Shown piece by piece: positions 14,648 through 23,093 of a stretch of 34,446 nucleotides of DNA; the first letter of the stretch is position 1, and each line of letters opens with the position of its first letter. The position numbers and the translations under genes are program-made. The stretch comes from Colimorpha_A sp045543555 (GTDB lineage Bacteria > Bacillota > Clostridia > Oscillospirales > CAG-272): contig JAZQMQ010000035.1 in NCBI GenBank assembly GCA_045543555.1, positions 1 to 34,446 of the forward strand, written 5' to 3'. The notes below the pieces were generated by a model. That model saw nothing but the letters and a program-made list of their open reading frames with translations, was not told where the DNA came from and ran no database searches.

Positions 14648-15025
14648 TCAGTCCTCGGTGAGAAGGTGAGAAATATCAACCTGCTCTGCCTCCGCCCAAT
14701 GCTTTTCGAGATTGTAGAATTCTCTTGCATCGGGAGTGAATACGTGAACTATGACGCTATGGTAATCGAGAAGCACCCAGCTCGCGCTGTCGTGACCCTC
14801 AACGTGTGCGGGAAGTACACCCTGAAGGGAAAGCTTATACTCGACCTCGTCAGACAGACCCTTTACCTGCGTTGTGGAATTACCTCCGCAAATAACAAAG
14901 TAGTCGGCAAGGACGGTTTTTTCGGTAACGTGAAGTAGCTTGATGTTCGAGCCCTTCTTCATATCGAGAGTCTTAACTATCTCCTCGGCAATTTCAAGGG
15001 GGGATAGAGTCTTATTTTCTTCCAT
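14648..15025 (-). CDS. rsfS: ribosome silencing factor (RsfS/Iojap)
   Basis: 125 residues from the ATG at 15025 (MEENKTLSPLEIAEEIVKTL), chosen because AAAGGAG lies 10 bases upstream and it matches the family N-terminus; a longer frame would extend into nadD. Binds ribosomal protein L14 and blocks subunit joining in starvation. Family signatures: ADYFVICGGNSTTQVKGLSD, EGHDSASWVLLDYHSVIVHVF, and REFYNLEKHWAEA. It overlaps the end of the nadD::yqeK gene by 14 bp. The nadD-yqeK-rsfS order is conserved in Firmicutes. Confidence 0.96.
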   Translation of the reverse strand: MEENKTLSPLEIAEEIVKTLDMKKGSNIKLLHVTEKTVLADYFVICGGNSTTQVKGLSDEVEYKLSLQGVLPAHVEGHDSASWVLLDYHSVIVHVFTPDAREFYNLEKHWAEAEQVDISHLLTED

Positions 15026-16229
15026 TTTTCTTTTCTCCTTTAAGAAACTCAAGAGCTTCTGAAGTATCCTTGTGGATGGGATATCCTTCACTCTTAAGAT
15101 CGTTTATTGTCATTTCAAGCGAAAGAATAAGGGTGTCACAGAGGACATCGTCCTTATTTTCGCCATTATTAATTTTTGTATAAAAATATTCCCTAAGCTT
15201 TACACAATCAGGAAACGTGCGGTTTGGCTCGATATAATCCGAAAGATACATGATCTTTTCCGTTATACTCATATCTGCCTTCGCTGTCGTGTGGTAGCGT
15301 ATTGCATTAAACACCGTATCATTTACGGCATCGGGAAACAGCTCCCTCGCTCTTACGGCGCCGCTCAACTGATGATATGTCTTGTGGCTTTTCAGCGTTT
15401 CGCTATCGATAGATATTCCCTTACCTTCAAGATACCTGACGTGCTCGTCCCTTGAAAAATACTTTGTAATATCGTGAAGAGCAGCCGCCACTCTGAGATC
15501 CTCGACTTCCTTAAATGAAAGGCAGAAAATTTCTGCCAGTCGAAGTGCCTCGTCAACCGTTCCGAAGATGTGCCTGTGACGCTTTTTAGGTACAAGCTCT
15601 CTAACCGCATTATAAATCGGGTCGGACGTGTATAGACGGTATGACGAGATATATTTTGCCACGCTTTCCCCTACGGATTCACTCACGTCGTCTCCACTTG
15701 AGGCCACACCTCTTACAAACGACGACGAAAGCTCGATAGGATCGGATTTTAAGAATACGATCTTTGCACCAAATTTGTTTTCGTAAATTTTCTTTTTTTC
15801 ATTCAGAGCCTCGGAAACGTCATGTTCGTCCTCACGTCTCATCAGCACGATGGTTGCCGCGTCAAATATGTTTTGCGGATTTTTCCATCTGTCAAGACAC
15901 AGAAACATATCTGTTCCGACGAGGAAAAACAGCTCAACCTCGGGGCATTTAAAATGCTCAAGAGTAAGATAGGTGTAGCTTTTCCCGCCGCGCTCGATCT
16001 CATAATCGCTGACAACAATATTGCGCTCGTTTTTTTCAAACGCAAGCTCTGCCATTTCAAGACGGTATGACGGATCGTCACCCTTTCCCATTTCTTTATG
16101 AGGTGAAATAAATGTTGGCATGATGAGAAGCTCGTCAAGTCCTATCTCATCGTAAAAATTCTCGGCAGCCTTTATATGTCCATTGTGGATCGGGTTAAAG
16201 GTCCCGCCGTAAATTCCGAGTTTTTTCAT
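15012..16229 (-). CDS. nadD: nicotinate-nucleotide adenylyltransferase fused to a YqeK-type HD hydrolase
   Basis: 405 residues with two domains. 1-200: NadD, which joins nicotinate mononucleotide and ATP to deamido-NAD; the nucleotidyltransferase motif is GGTFNPIHNGHIKAAE (8-23) and the second signature is SSSFVRG (168-174). 205-400: HD-domain hydrolase of the YqeK family (diadenosine tetraphosphate hydrolase), with His220, the HD pair at 252-253 (AALHDITKYF), His313 (RYHTT) and Asp331 (YLSDYIEP) as likely metal ligands. In many Firmicutes these are two adjacent genes; here no stop separates them. The start ATG overlaps the rdgB stop (ATGA), and the end overlaps rsfS. Confidence 0.95.
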   Translation of the reverse strand: MKKLGIYGGTFNPIHNGHIKAAENFYDEIGLDELLIMPTFISPHKEMGKGDDPSYRLEMAELAFEKNERNIVVSDYEIERGGKSYTYLTLEHFKCPEVELFFLVGTDMFLCLDRWKNPQNIFDAATIVLMRREDEHDVSEALNEKKKIYENKFGAKIVFLKSDPIELSSSFVRGVASSGDDVSESVGESVAKYISSYRLYTSDPIYNAVRELVPKKRHRHIFGTVDEALRLAEIFCLSFKEVEDLRVAAALHDITKYFSRDEHVRYLEGKGISIDSETLKSHKTYHQLSGAVRARELFPDAVNDTVFNAIRYHTTAKADMSITEKIMYLSDYIEPNRTFPDCVKLREYFYTKINNGENKDDVLCDTLILSLEMTINDLKSEGYPIHKDTSEALEFLKGEKKNGRK

Positions 16230-16834
16230 TTCTTATAAAGCTCCGAAAACTTTTTTGCGAACTGTCTCATCGACTTTCCTCTGTGACTTACCGCATTCTT
16301 TTCATCGGTTGTTATCTCTGCGTAAGTTTTGTTAAGCTCGGGCATATAAAACAGCGGGTCGTATCCAAATCCCCCGTTTCCGCGTCTTTGCCTTATCATA
16401 ATGCCGGGGCATTCGCCTCGCACCGTGAAAGAATTTTCCTCTTTATTGGGATCGATGAAGGCAACGACCGAAACAAAGCTAGCGGTTCTCTTCTCGTCAG
16501 GGACGTTTTCAAGTTCATTTAACAGCTTGTCATTATTGTTTTCATCGTTACAAGGCTCGCCTGCGTAGCGCGCGGAATAAACTCCCGGGCGTCCGTCAAG
16601 AGCATCTACCTCAAGACCGCTGTCATCTGCTATGGACATATATCCCATATCTGCTGCGACCCGAGCCTTTATGATCGCGTTTTCTTCAAACGTCGTTCCG
16701 TTCTCCTCGATCTCGCCGTAGAATCCGATATCATCCAGGGAAAGAATATCTACGTTATGAACGCCACAGTCGGAAAGCACTCTTTTGATCTCCTCTATCT
16801 TGTGGCGGTTTCTTGATGCAAGTACAAGCTTCAT
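16226..16834 (-). CDS. rdgB: RdgB/HAM1 non-canonical purine NTP pyrophosphatase
   Basis: 202 residues, usual length. Hydrolyses dITP, ITP and XTP to monophosphates, keeping deaminated purines out of DNA and RNA. Signatures: ASRNRHKIEEIKRVL (6-20, the substrate-binding lysine loop), ADDSGLEVDALDGRPGVYSA with catalytic Asp, GNGGFGYDPLF, and VSHRGKSMRQF near the C-terminus. It lies between ftsY (9 bp gap) and nadD (4 bp overlap) in the smc operon. Confidence 0.97.
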   Translation of the reverse strand: MKLVLASRNRHKIEEIKRVLSDCGVHNVDILSLDDIGFYGEIEENGTTFEENAIIKARVAADMGYMSIADDSGLEVDALDGRPGVYSARYAGEPCNDENNNDKLLNELENVPDEKRTASFVSVVAFIDPNKEENSFTVRGECPGIMIRQRRGNGGFGYDPLFYMPELNKTYAEITTDEKNAVSHRGKSMRQFAKKFSELYKK

Positions 16835-16843
16835 TCCTTATCC

Positions 16844-17749
16844 TCACTCAAACAGTGCCGAAACGAAATCGTCGGCAACGAAATACTGCAGATCGTCCAT
16901 CTGCTCTCCGACGCCTATGAATTTAACCGGAACGCCCAGCTCCTCCTTGATGGAGAACACGATACCGCCCTTGGCAGTTCCGTCCAGCTTTGTTAAAACA
17001 AGTCCCGTAAGAGCTGCGGAGTTTTTAAACTCCTTAGCCTGAATTATAGCGTTCTGACCGGTTGTTGCATCGAGAACGAGAAGGTTTTCGCGGTCGCATC
17101 CCGGTGCCTCACGGTCGATTACACGGTCGATCTTCGCCAGCTCATCCATAAGATTTTTCTTATTATGGAGACGTCCTGCGGTGTCGACGATCACAACATC
17201 GGCATCCCTCTTTTTCGCGGCATTAACAGCATCGAAAACAACTGCCGCAGGATCTGAGCCCTCTTCATGACGTATAAGCTCTACTCCGACTCTGTCAGCC
17301 CATACCTGAAGCTGATCGATTGCAGCCGCACGGAAGGTGTCTGCCGCAGCCAGAATGACCTTTTTGCCGTCATTTTTCAAAACGTTGGCAATTTTTGCAA
17401 TCGATGTTGTTTTTCCAACACCGTTAACTCCAATCACAAGAATTACCGACGGATTTGTTGATACCTTAAGGCGTTCACCCTCGCCTATCTTCTCGGCCAG
17501 AAGCTCGCGAAGCGACTCCTTTACGTCCTCGGGCTCCTTCACCTTTTCCTTCTTTATTCTGTCTCTTAATTCGTCAATTATGCTCTCGGTTACGTTCACA
17601 CCGATATCGGCAGTTATGAGTATCTCTTCCAGCTCCTCAAGCATTTCCTCGTCGACCTTTGAAAAGCTCTTGAAAAAGCTTTCAAGGCGTCCGAAAACGG
17701 CTTTTTTGGTCTTCATCAGACCCGCCTTTAATCTTTCAAAAAATCCCAT
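16844..17749 (-). CDS. ftsY: signal recognition particle receptor FtsY
   Basis: 301 residues. GTPase that receives SRP-ribosome complexes at the membrane. Short N-terminal region without the long acidic A domain of E. coli FtsY; NG domain with G1 GVNGVGKTT (107-115), DTFRAAAIDQLQ (137-148), G3 DTAGRLHNKKNL (189-200) and G4 TKLDGTAKGG (253-262). The start codon follows the smc stop with no gap, the classical smc-ftsY arrangement. It probably reaches the membrane by its amphipathic N-terminus (MGFFERLKAGLMKTKKAV). Confidence 0.97.
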   Translation of the reverse strand: MGFFERLKAGLMKTKKAVFGRLESFFKSFSKVDEEMLEELEEILITADIGVNVTESIIDELRDRIKKEKVKEPEDVKESLRELLAEKIGEGERLKVSTNPSVILVIGVNGVGKTTSIAKIANVLKNDGKKVILAAADTFRAAAIDQLQVWADRVGVELIRHEEGSDPAAVVFDAVNAAKKRDADVVIVDTAGRLHNKKNLMDELAKIDRVIDREAPGCDRENLLVLDATTGQNAIIQAKEFKNSAALTGLVLTKLDGTAKGGIVFSIKEELGVPVKFIGVGEQMDDLQYFVADDFVSALFE

Positions 17750-20700
17750 TTAGGTAAGCTCTCCTCCCATTTTCTTTTCAACCTCGTTTACGTTCATGCT
17801 CAAAACCTTGGATATACCTCTATCGGGCATTGTGATACCGTAGAGCATATCGGCATTCTCCATGGTGCCTCTGCGGTGGGTTATCGCAATGAACTGGGTC
17901 TTTTCGGCATAGCGGTGCATATAATCAGCCAGACGCACGACGTTGACCTCGTCAAGTGCACTTTCTATCTCGTCGAAGATACAGAATGGCGTAGGATTAA
18001 CATTAAGTATCGCAAAAATCAGAGCGATAGCAACGAATGACTGCTCGCCACCCGAAAGAGATATAAGATTCTTTATGATCTTTCCCGGAGGTGCAACCTT
18101 TATTTCGATGCCGCTTGTCAGCACGTTTTCGGGGTCGGTAAGCGATATTTCAGCACTTCCGCCTCCGAAAAGCTCCTTAAATGTGATCTTAAAGTTTTGA
18201 TTTATTTCCTCAAACGCAGTAATAAACTTATTCTTCATCTCACGCTCAAGGCGGTCGATAACGCCGTCAAGACTCTCTCTTGCTTTTGTAAGATCCTCGA
18301 ACTGCGCTGTATTGAAATCATATCTCTCCTTTACGTCGGCATATTCCTCAATAGCTCCGACGTTTACATGTCCGAGAGCGCGTATTTTGTTTCTCAGCTC
18401 TGTCTGACGGCTTCCGTATGAGGCTCTGGTTTCCTCCGTAACGGGAGCGTAGTTAAGCTCTGTAGCAGCTGTGTATGTAAGCTCGTAATCCTCCCATATC
18501 TTTGCAGCAAGTCTGTCGTGCTCGGTTGTAAGATTTTCCCTTACTCCCTCGAGCTTTGTAAATTCTCTGAACAGAGTTTCCCTTATGTGAGTCTTCTCAC
18601 GCAGCTCGTCTCTTATTCTGCTCTGCTGCTTTTCATATTCCAGATTCTGACTGATCAGCTTTGTTCTCTGTGTCTCAAGACCGCTTATGTCGGTTGCAAG
18701 CGCATCAAAGAACACTTTATTTTCTCCGATACGGTTCTTTATATCGACAAGCTTCTGTTCGAGAGCGGCTCCCAGCTCTTCAGAACGAGATATTTGCTCA
18801 CGAAGAGCCTCAACGGTTCCTCTGTTCAAAGCAATTGCCGAAGCGAGCGCCTCAACATCCTTGCGGCAAGACGCCTCTGTTATTCTGTCGGCATTATATT
18901 CCGCAGTAAGAGCCGCCAGAGCATCGTCCTCTGAATTTCTTCTTTCAATGCTTGCTGAAGTGTTTGCCTTTGCTTCGGTAAGGCACTTGTCAAGCTCGAT
19001 TATCTTGCTTATAACCTCGCTTCTCTCTGCCTCGTAATGCTCGTTCTCCTTACCTATTCCCTCAAGCTCTGCTTCAAGTGCGCCCAGCTTGAGATTTTCG
19101 TTTTCAAGACGGCTTCTGCTAACTTCAAGCTGAGTTGTTTCTGCTTGAAGCATCATATTTATAAGCGCGATTCGCTCATTTACACCGCCAATGTCATTAT
19201 TGATGCCTTCGAGCTCTTCATTCAGCTCTGCTATATGAGATTCCTTACTTGCTATATCGATACCAAGCTTTGCGATCTCGGACTTCAGAGCACTGATTTC
19301 TGCACTTCTGGTGAGAATTCCGCTGTCCTGACGGACCGAGCCTCCTGTAAACGAGCCTCCTGCGTTTATTATCTGTCCGTCGAGAGTTACTATTCTGATT
19401 CTGTAGCCAAATGCCTTTGCAGTGAATGCCGCATTATCAATATTATCAAAAATCGCTGTTTTGCCAAGCAGATTTCCGATTATCTGCGAATACTTTTTGT
19501 CGTGATCGCAAAGATCGCTTGCCATTCCGACGTATCCCGCTTTGGCTTTGAGCTCGTTTTCGGTTATTACCGGAGACTGAGCCTTAATTGAAGTTAAGGG
19601 ATAGAACGTTGCTCTTCCCCCACCTGTCTTTTTAAGATAAGCGATAGCCTTCTTTGCCGCTTCCTCGTCATCGGTAACTATATTCTGAATATTTGCTCCG
19701 AGAGCCGTTTCAATTGCAATACTGTAGTCTGCCTTTACTGATATCAGCTTGGATACAGGTCCGCAAATACCTCCGATGCTTCCGTTTTCGTAGGCTCTCA
19801 TTATGTTCTTTACGCTGTGGTTATAGCCTTCGAGAAGATCGTCCATTCTCTTAAGAGCGTCTGCTCTCTGGTTTTTAGACTCAGAGGAAAGCTTTAGTTT
19901 GTCAAGCAGTGCCTTGACCTCATCGATCTCTGAGTGAATTTCGTTTGCCTTTTCACTAAGAGCAACAAGCGTTTCCTTATCCGTTGCAATATTGTCGCTG
20001 TAATCAGACACGGCTTTTTCGGAACGATTAACAGAGTCTGCGATAATTGCCGCACCTTCTCTTACCTGTGCGATCTCTTCCTCAAGAGAGGCACTTCTGC
20101 CGCTTCCCGACTCATGAGAGCCGTCAAGAGCGGACAGACGGACTCTTTCGTCGACGAGACGGCTTGCGATAAGCTTCTCCTCGTCTTCGCTTTCGAGTAT
20201 CTTATCCTCACAAAATTCTATTATTCTTTTTTTATCCTCAATGGATTTTTCAAGCTCTGCAATTCTTGCTTCAACGTCACTTAAAGCAGCTTCCTTTTCG
20301 TTCAGCTCGGCCTGAAGATCGGTTTCGCGCTTTTCACCGTCGGTCAGCGACAGCTTTCTCATATTAAGCTCAGTGTTTGTCTGCTCGATTCTGCTCTCGG
20401 TATGAATAATGTCATTTTCAAGCACTCGGCTGCTGCTTTCGATTCCGTGACGCTTTTCGATAAATGCATTAACTTTTTGGCTCAGCTCCTCGGCTTCAGC
20501 TTGTCCCTGTGCTGCCTTGGTGTACAGATTTTCGCTTCTCGATTCAAGTGACGCTATCTCACTCTCGGCACTTTCAAGCGACAGCTTTGCCGCCATATAT
20601 TCTCTTTCGGTCTCGTTTGCTCTTGCGCGCATTGTCTCAGCGTCATAAAGCCAAAGAGCAACGTCCACCTCTTTTTTCTGCTCATAAAGATCGAGATATT

Positions 20701-21346
20701 TTCTTGCAGCAGCTGCTTCCTTTTCAAGAGGGCCGACACGGGTAGAAAGCTCACCTATTATATCCGAAAGACGAACGAGGTTGGCCTCAGTATCTTTGAG
20801 CTTTCTCTCGGCTTCGTTCTTTCTTGCACGGTATTTTGAAATTCCCGCGGCTTCCTCAAAAACGGAACGTCTTTCATCGCTCTTTTGGGAAATAATCTCT
20901 GCAATTTTACCCTGACCGATATTGGAATAACCTGTTTTTCCGACACCGGTATTCATAAACAGCTCTGCAATATCCTTGAGACGAGCCGTCTTACCGTTTA
21001 TCAGATATTCGCTGTCTCCGCCCCTGTAGTAGCGACGGGTTACCGACACCTCGGCATATTCGCTGTCGATCGAGCCGATACCTACGGTATTATCTATGAC
21101 AAGCGTGACCTCTGCATAGCCCATAGGTCTGCGGTTATCGGAGCCACCGAATATAACATCCTCCATTTTAGACCCTCGGATGCTTTTGGTGGACATTTCA
21201 CCAAGCACCCATCTGACCGCATCGGTAATATTCGATTTTCCACTTCCGTTAGGACCAACGATTGCAGTTATACCCTTATCGAAGGAAAGAACGGTCTTAT
21301 CAGGGAAGGATTTAAACCCCTGCATTTCAAGTGCTTTAAGCCTCAA
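17750..21346 (-). CDS. smc: chromosome segregation ATPase SMC
   Basis: About 1198 residues from a TTG at 21346 (reads M/L-RLKALEMQGFKSF). I choose this start because AAGGAG lies nine bases upstream and the SMC family begins at this motif; a longer frame adds 16 untypical residues. Condenses and segregates the chromosome with ScpA and ScpB. Domains in order: head with Walker A GPNGSGKSN (31-39); coiled coil to about residue 490; hinge (about 500-660, around GGICGPVSKLISV and GGGRATFYPL); return coiled coil; C-terminal head with signature LSGGEQSF and Walker B FCIFDEIESALDE. All ATPase motifs are intact. First gene of the operon, with a promoter about 80 bp upstream. Confidence 0.97.
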   Translation of the reverse strand: MRLKALEMQGFKSFPDKTVLSFDKGITAIVGPNGSGKSNITDAVRWVLGEMSTKSIRGSKMEDVIFGGSDNRRPMGYAEVTLVIDNTVGIGSIDSEYAEVSVTRRYYRGGDSEYLINGKTARLKDIAELFMNTGVGKTGYSNIGQGKIAEIISQKSDERRSVFEEAAGISKYRARKNEAERKLKDTEANLVRLSDIIGELSTRVGPLEKEAAAARKYLDLYEQKKEVDVALWLYDAETMRARANETEREYMAAKLSLESAESEIASLESRSENLYTKAAQGQAEAEELSQKVNAFIEKRHGIESSSRVLENDIIHTESRIEQTNTELNMRKLSLTDGEKRETDLQAELNEKEAALSDVEARIAELEKSIEDKKRIIEFCEDKILESEDEEKLIASRLVDERVRLSALDGSHESGSGRSASLEEEIAQVREGAAIIADSVNRSEKAVSDYSDNIATDKETLVALSEKANEIHSEIDEVKALLDKLKLSSESKNQRADALKRMDDLLEGYNHSVKNIMRAYENGSIGGICGPVSKLISVKADYSIAIETALGANIQNIVTDDEEAAKKAIAYLKKTGGGRATFYPLTSIKAQSPVITENELKAKAGYVGMASDLCDHDKKYSQIIGNLLGKTAIFDNIDNAAFTAKAFGYRIRIVTLDGQIINAGGSFTGGSVRQDSGILTRSAEISALKSEIAKLGIDIASKESHIAELNEELEGINNDIGGVNERIALINMMLQAETTQLEVSRSRLENENLKLGALEAELEGIGKENEHYEAERSEVISKIIELDKCLTEAKANTSASIERRNSEDDALAALTAEYNADRITEASCRKDVEALASAIALNRGTVEALREQISRSEELGAALEQKLVDIKNRIGENKVFFDALATDISGLETQRTKLISQNLEYEKQQSRIRDELREKTHIRETLFREFTKLEGVRENLTTEHDRLAAKIWEDYELTYTAATELNYAPVTEETRASYGSRQTELRNKIRALGHVNVGAIEEYADVKERYDFNTAQFEDLTKARESLDGVIDRLEREMKNKFITAFEEINQNFKITFKELFGGGSAEISLTDPENVLTSGIEIKVAPPGKIIKNLISLSGGEQSFVAIALIFAILNVNPTPFCIFDEIESALDEVNVVRLADYMHRYAEKTQFIAITHRRGTMENADMLYGITMPDRGISKVLSMNVNEVEKKMGGELT

Positions 21347-21428
21347 TGTCACATACTCCTTGTGTGTTATCTGATAGTCTGCATAAGCGGACAAACAATA
21401 CGCCTATTATATTATATAATATTAAATT

Positions 21429-21457
21429 ATTATAACATACGTTTACAAAAAATGCAA
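21429..21457 (-). promoter_or_regulatory. promoter of the smc-leuS operon
   Basis: Minus strand TTGCAT (21457-21452), 17-base spacer, TATAAT (21434-21429). The leader to the TTG start is about 75 bases and very AT-rich, with further TATAAT-like octamers. Confidence 0.75.
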
Positions 21458-21502
21458 GGGATTTAGGGAAGAAATTAGCAATTTTAAAAGAGCCGATATG
21501 GG

Positions 21503-21701
21503 TTAGCGTGTTGTCCTTAAGGGAGAACACGCTAAAACTAAGCTTGCCCTTTGGGCAAGTGAAGTTATCTTCGATAGTGAAGTGCACTTTGTGAGTGAAG
21601 TTTCGCCTAACGGCGAAGTTATGGGCAAACTTAACTTCACTTGTGCGTAGCACAAACTTCACTGCATAGCAACTTCACTTTCGCGACAGCGAAAACTTCA
21701 C
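21503..21701. repeat. mosaic of 8-bp repeats and small palindromes
   Basis: A 10-bp inverted repeat (TTAGCGTGTT at 21503-21512, complement at 21526-21535) is followed by three GTGAAGT(T) units (21559, 21577, 21595) and then four reverse-complement AACTTCAC units (21633, 21655, 21671, 21694). The 8-15 bp pieces between them are mostly palindromes: CTTGCCC-TTT-GGGCAAG, TTCGCC-TAAC-GGCGAA, TTGTGC-GTA-GCACAA, TTCGC-GACA-GCGAA. The block could fold into a cluster of hairpins. It is not a CRISPR (units too short, palindromic spacers) and not protein coding. It fills most of the 361-bp gap between smc and the M28 gene. Confidence 0.85.
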
Positions 21702-21708
21702 TATCAGA

Positions 21709-21751
21709 AAAGAGAGAACATATCGGATATAAACCGATTTGGTCTCTCTTT
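21709..21751 (-). terminator. probable terminator of the M28 peptidase gene
   Basis: Nested imperfect hairpin: outer AAAGAGAGA (21709-21717) with TCTCTCTTT (21743-21751), inner ATCGG with CCGAT. It lies 5 bp past the stop of the minus-strand gene; the T tract after it is short. Confidence 0.55.
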
Positions 21752-21755
21752 CTGT

Positions 21756-22682
21756 TCATATCAGCTTTGAAAGCTCTATCGCGCCGTTTTTGAGGAACTC
21801 AATATTTTCCTCGCGGTAAATTACATCCTTTTTAGTGTGTATTCGGTTCATATAAAGGATTCCGTTCTTTGTCTTACGTAAAGCCGCAACGCCGACGCCG
21901 CAAGGGAAGCTCGCCTGATCGGAAGGATAGAACACTCCGTTATCTGCTACTTCCACAGAAAAACCGTCCTTCTCCACGAAAGCGTTCTCTATTGCAGTGC
22001 TGTATGGTTTGGCACCTTTACGGAGAACAAAAAGAATATTTTCGCCATCGGAAACGCAGTCGAAGTTTACAAGTAAGCGATCCTTCATTTCCTGCTTATG
22101 AGCACGTGCAAAGGATGACGATCCGATAAGTCCCGTTTCCTCAAGATCAAAGAACACAAAAGCGACGTGATCACGTTGATATTTTGGAAACTCTCTCATG
22201 ATATCTATAAGCAAAGTAACTCCCGAAGTGTTATCGTTTGCGGTATGCTTATTGGCGGGGCCGATAAACAGTAGGAGAAAACATAGCCAATAGGCAATTT
22301 CGGTGAGATAAACGGCAACTTTTTCGCTCAAGCCCAATAGCGTGGTAATTACACCGCCAATCATTCCAAACACAAAAGCAAAAGCAAAAAATCCCAGCAC
22401 TATTGCGATATTATAGAGCACGTAAAGGGAAATATTTTTCGGGGTAATGAAATTCGGAAACGGAAGGACGGGAGCGGTATCGTAATGCGCCGTATATACC
22501 ACCTTTGCACTCGAAATGTCTCCGACAACTAAATTTTTTGCACCAAACGAGCCTTTTTCGGTCTTAAAAGTGTATCCCCATTCATTTGACAGATTTTCTA
22601 AGTATTCGGCAAACGCGCTTTTTTGCGTATTAGTTTTTCGCACTTGGTATTTTTTCAATATTTCAGACGTCGTCTCTGTCAT
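21756..22682 (-). CDS. M28-family zinc aminopeptidase with membrane helices inside the domain
   Basis: 308 residues. Likely co-catalytic zinc ligands in M28 order: His66 and Asp68 (TAHYDTAP), Asp150 (TANDNTSGV), Glu181/Glu182 (FFDLEETGLIGSSSF), Asp208 (NFDCVSDG) and His282 (MNRIHTKKD). Two hydrophobic segments (about 84-113 and 124-141) lie between the first and second metal motifs, where soluble M28 enzymes have a loop. The enzyme is therefore probably held at the membrane; orientation cannot be decided, and no signal peptide is present. AAAGGAG precedes the ATG. It is monocistronic, with its own promoter and a 10-bp inverted repeat around the -10 box. Substrate unknown. Confidence 0.88.
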   Translation of the reverse strand: MTETTSEILKKYQVRKTNTQKSAFAEYLENLSNEWGYTFKTEKGSFGAKNLVVGDISSAKVVYTAHYDTAPVLPFPNFITPKNISLYVLYNIAIVLGFFAFAFVFGMIGGVITTLLGLSEKVAVYLTEIAYWLCFLLLFIGPANKHTANDNTSGVTLLIDIMREFPKYQRDHVAFVFFDLEETGLIGSSSFARAHKQEMKDRLLVNFDCVSDGENILFVLRKGAKPYSTAIENAFVEKDGFSVEVADNGVFYPSDQASFPCGVGVAALRKTKNGILYMNRIHTKKDVIYREENIEFLKNGAIELSKLI

Positions 22683-22692
22683 TCTTTACTCC

Positions 22693-22744
22693 TTTCGACA
22701 TTAAACCGTTTTCTTATTATATCATAAGAAATGTCGAAAATCAA
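22693..22744 (-). promoter_or_regulatory. promoter of the M28 gene with an inverted-repeat operator candidate
   Basis: Minus strand TTGATT (22744-22739), 17-base spacer, TATAAT (22721-22716). TTTCGACATT (22693-22702) and AATGTCGAAA (22730-22739) form a perfect 10-bp inverted repeat, one arm in the spacer by the -35 box and one arm in the leader next to the ribosome binding site. This would suit a repressor site, or a leader hairpin if transcription starts upstream. Confidence 0.6.
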
Positions 22745-22763
22745 GTGAGGTTGTTGTGAATGA

Positions 22764-22945
22764 AAAGAGAGATTCGAAATGCCCCGTCGAAAATATAGTC
22801 GTTTCGGTAGCTCGTCGGTGCTCGCTTCCGACACTCCTTATTTTTGCCCTTGTCCCGCTCCCTTATTCCGCCACCGGCGGCGGTCGCGTCCCAAGCCCCC
22901 GCCGGCAAGCCGTCGCTCGAGTCCGAATCTTCCGTTTATTTATCA
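22764..22945. other. GC-rich segment carrying a short copy of the tRNA T-arm
   Basis: At 22764-22778 is an exact 15-bp copy of the tRNA-Ser T-arm region at 22993-23007, in the same orientation. From about 22790 to 22930 the GC content rises well above its surroundings (for example CCGGCGGCGG ... CCGCCGG, able to pair). No supported gene is present, though several frames are open by chance. It may be the scar of an element that used the tRNA 3' end, or a dispersed repeat of this genome. Confidence 0.5.
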
Positions 22946-22987
22946 CCAAACAAAAATACCACCCTGTTGGGTGGTATTTTTGTTTGG
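22946..22987 (-). terminator. tRNA-Ser terminator
   Basis: A 19-bp perfect stem (22946-22964 with 22969-22987, loop TGTT) contains TACCACCC and T runs on both sides. Its proximal arm includes the encoded CCA end of the tRNA (22985-22987). Confidence 0.85.
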
Positions 22988-23075
22988 CGGAGAAAGAGAG
23001 ATTCGAACTCTCGCGCCGGTTTCCCGACCTACTCCCTTAGCAGGGGAGCCCCTTCACCTACTTGGGTACTTCTCC
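22985..23075 (-). tRNA. tRNA-Ser(GCU), CCA encoded
   Basis: Reading the minus strand: acceptor GGAGAAG pairs with CTTTCTCC-side bases (last pair G-U), D-arm with AAGTAGGTGAAGG, anticodon loop CTGCTAAG with anticodon GCU (at 23041-23039), a long variable arm (GTCGGGAAACCGGC-like) as in class II tRNAs, T-arm GAGAGTTCGAATCTCTC, discriminator G, then CCA. All parts of a serine tRNA are present. Confidence 0.95.
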
Positions 23076-23093
23076 ATTTAGCTGAACATCGGT

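Noticed and set aside
21336..21662. 108-codon minus-strand frame across the repeat mosaic
   Set aside because: It merely translates repeats and runs into the smc leader; no ribosome binding site.
21559..21701. Possible CRISPR array
   Set aside because: Units are 8 bp, change orientation midway, and spacers are short palindromes; no cas gene is nearby.
22779..23081. Plus-strand frame reading through the tRNA (GGEREIRTLAPVSRPTPLAG)
   Set aside because: This peptide is the translation of the antisense strand of tRNA-Ser, a common false gene call.
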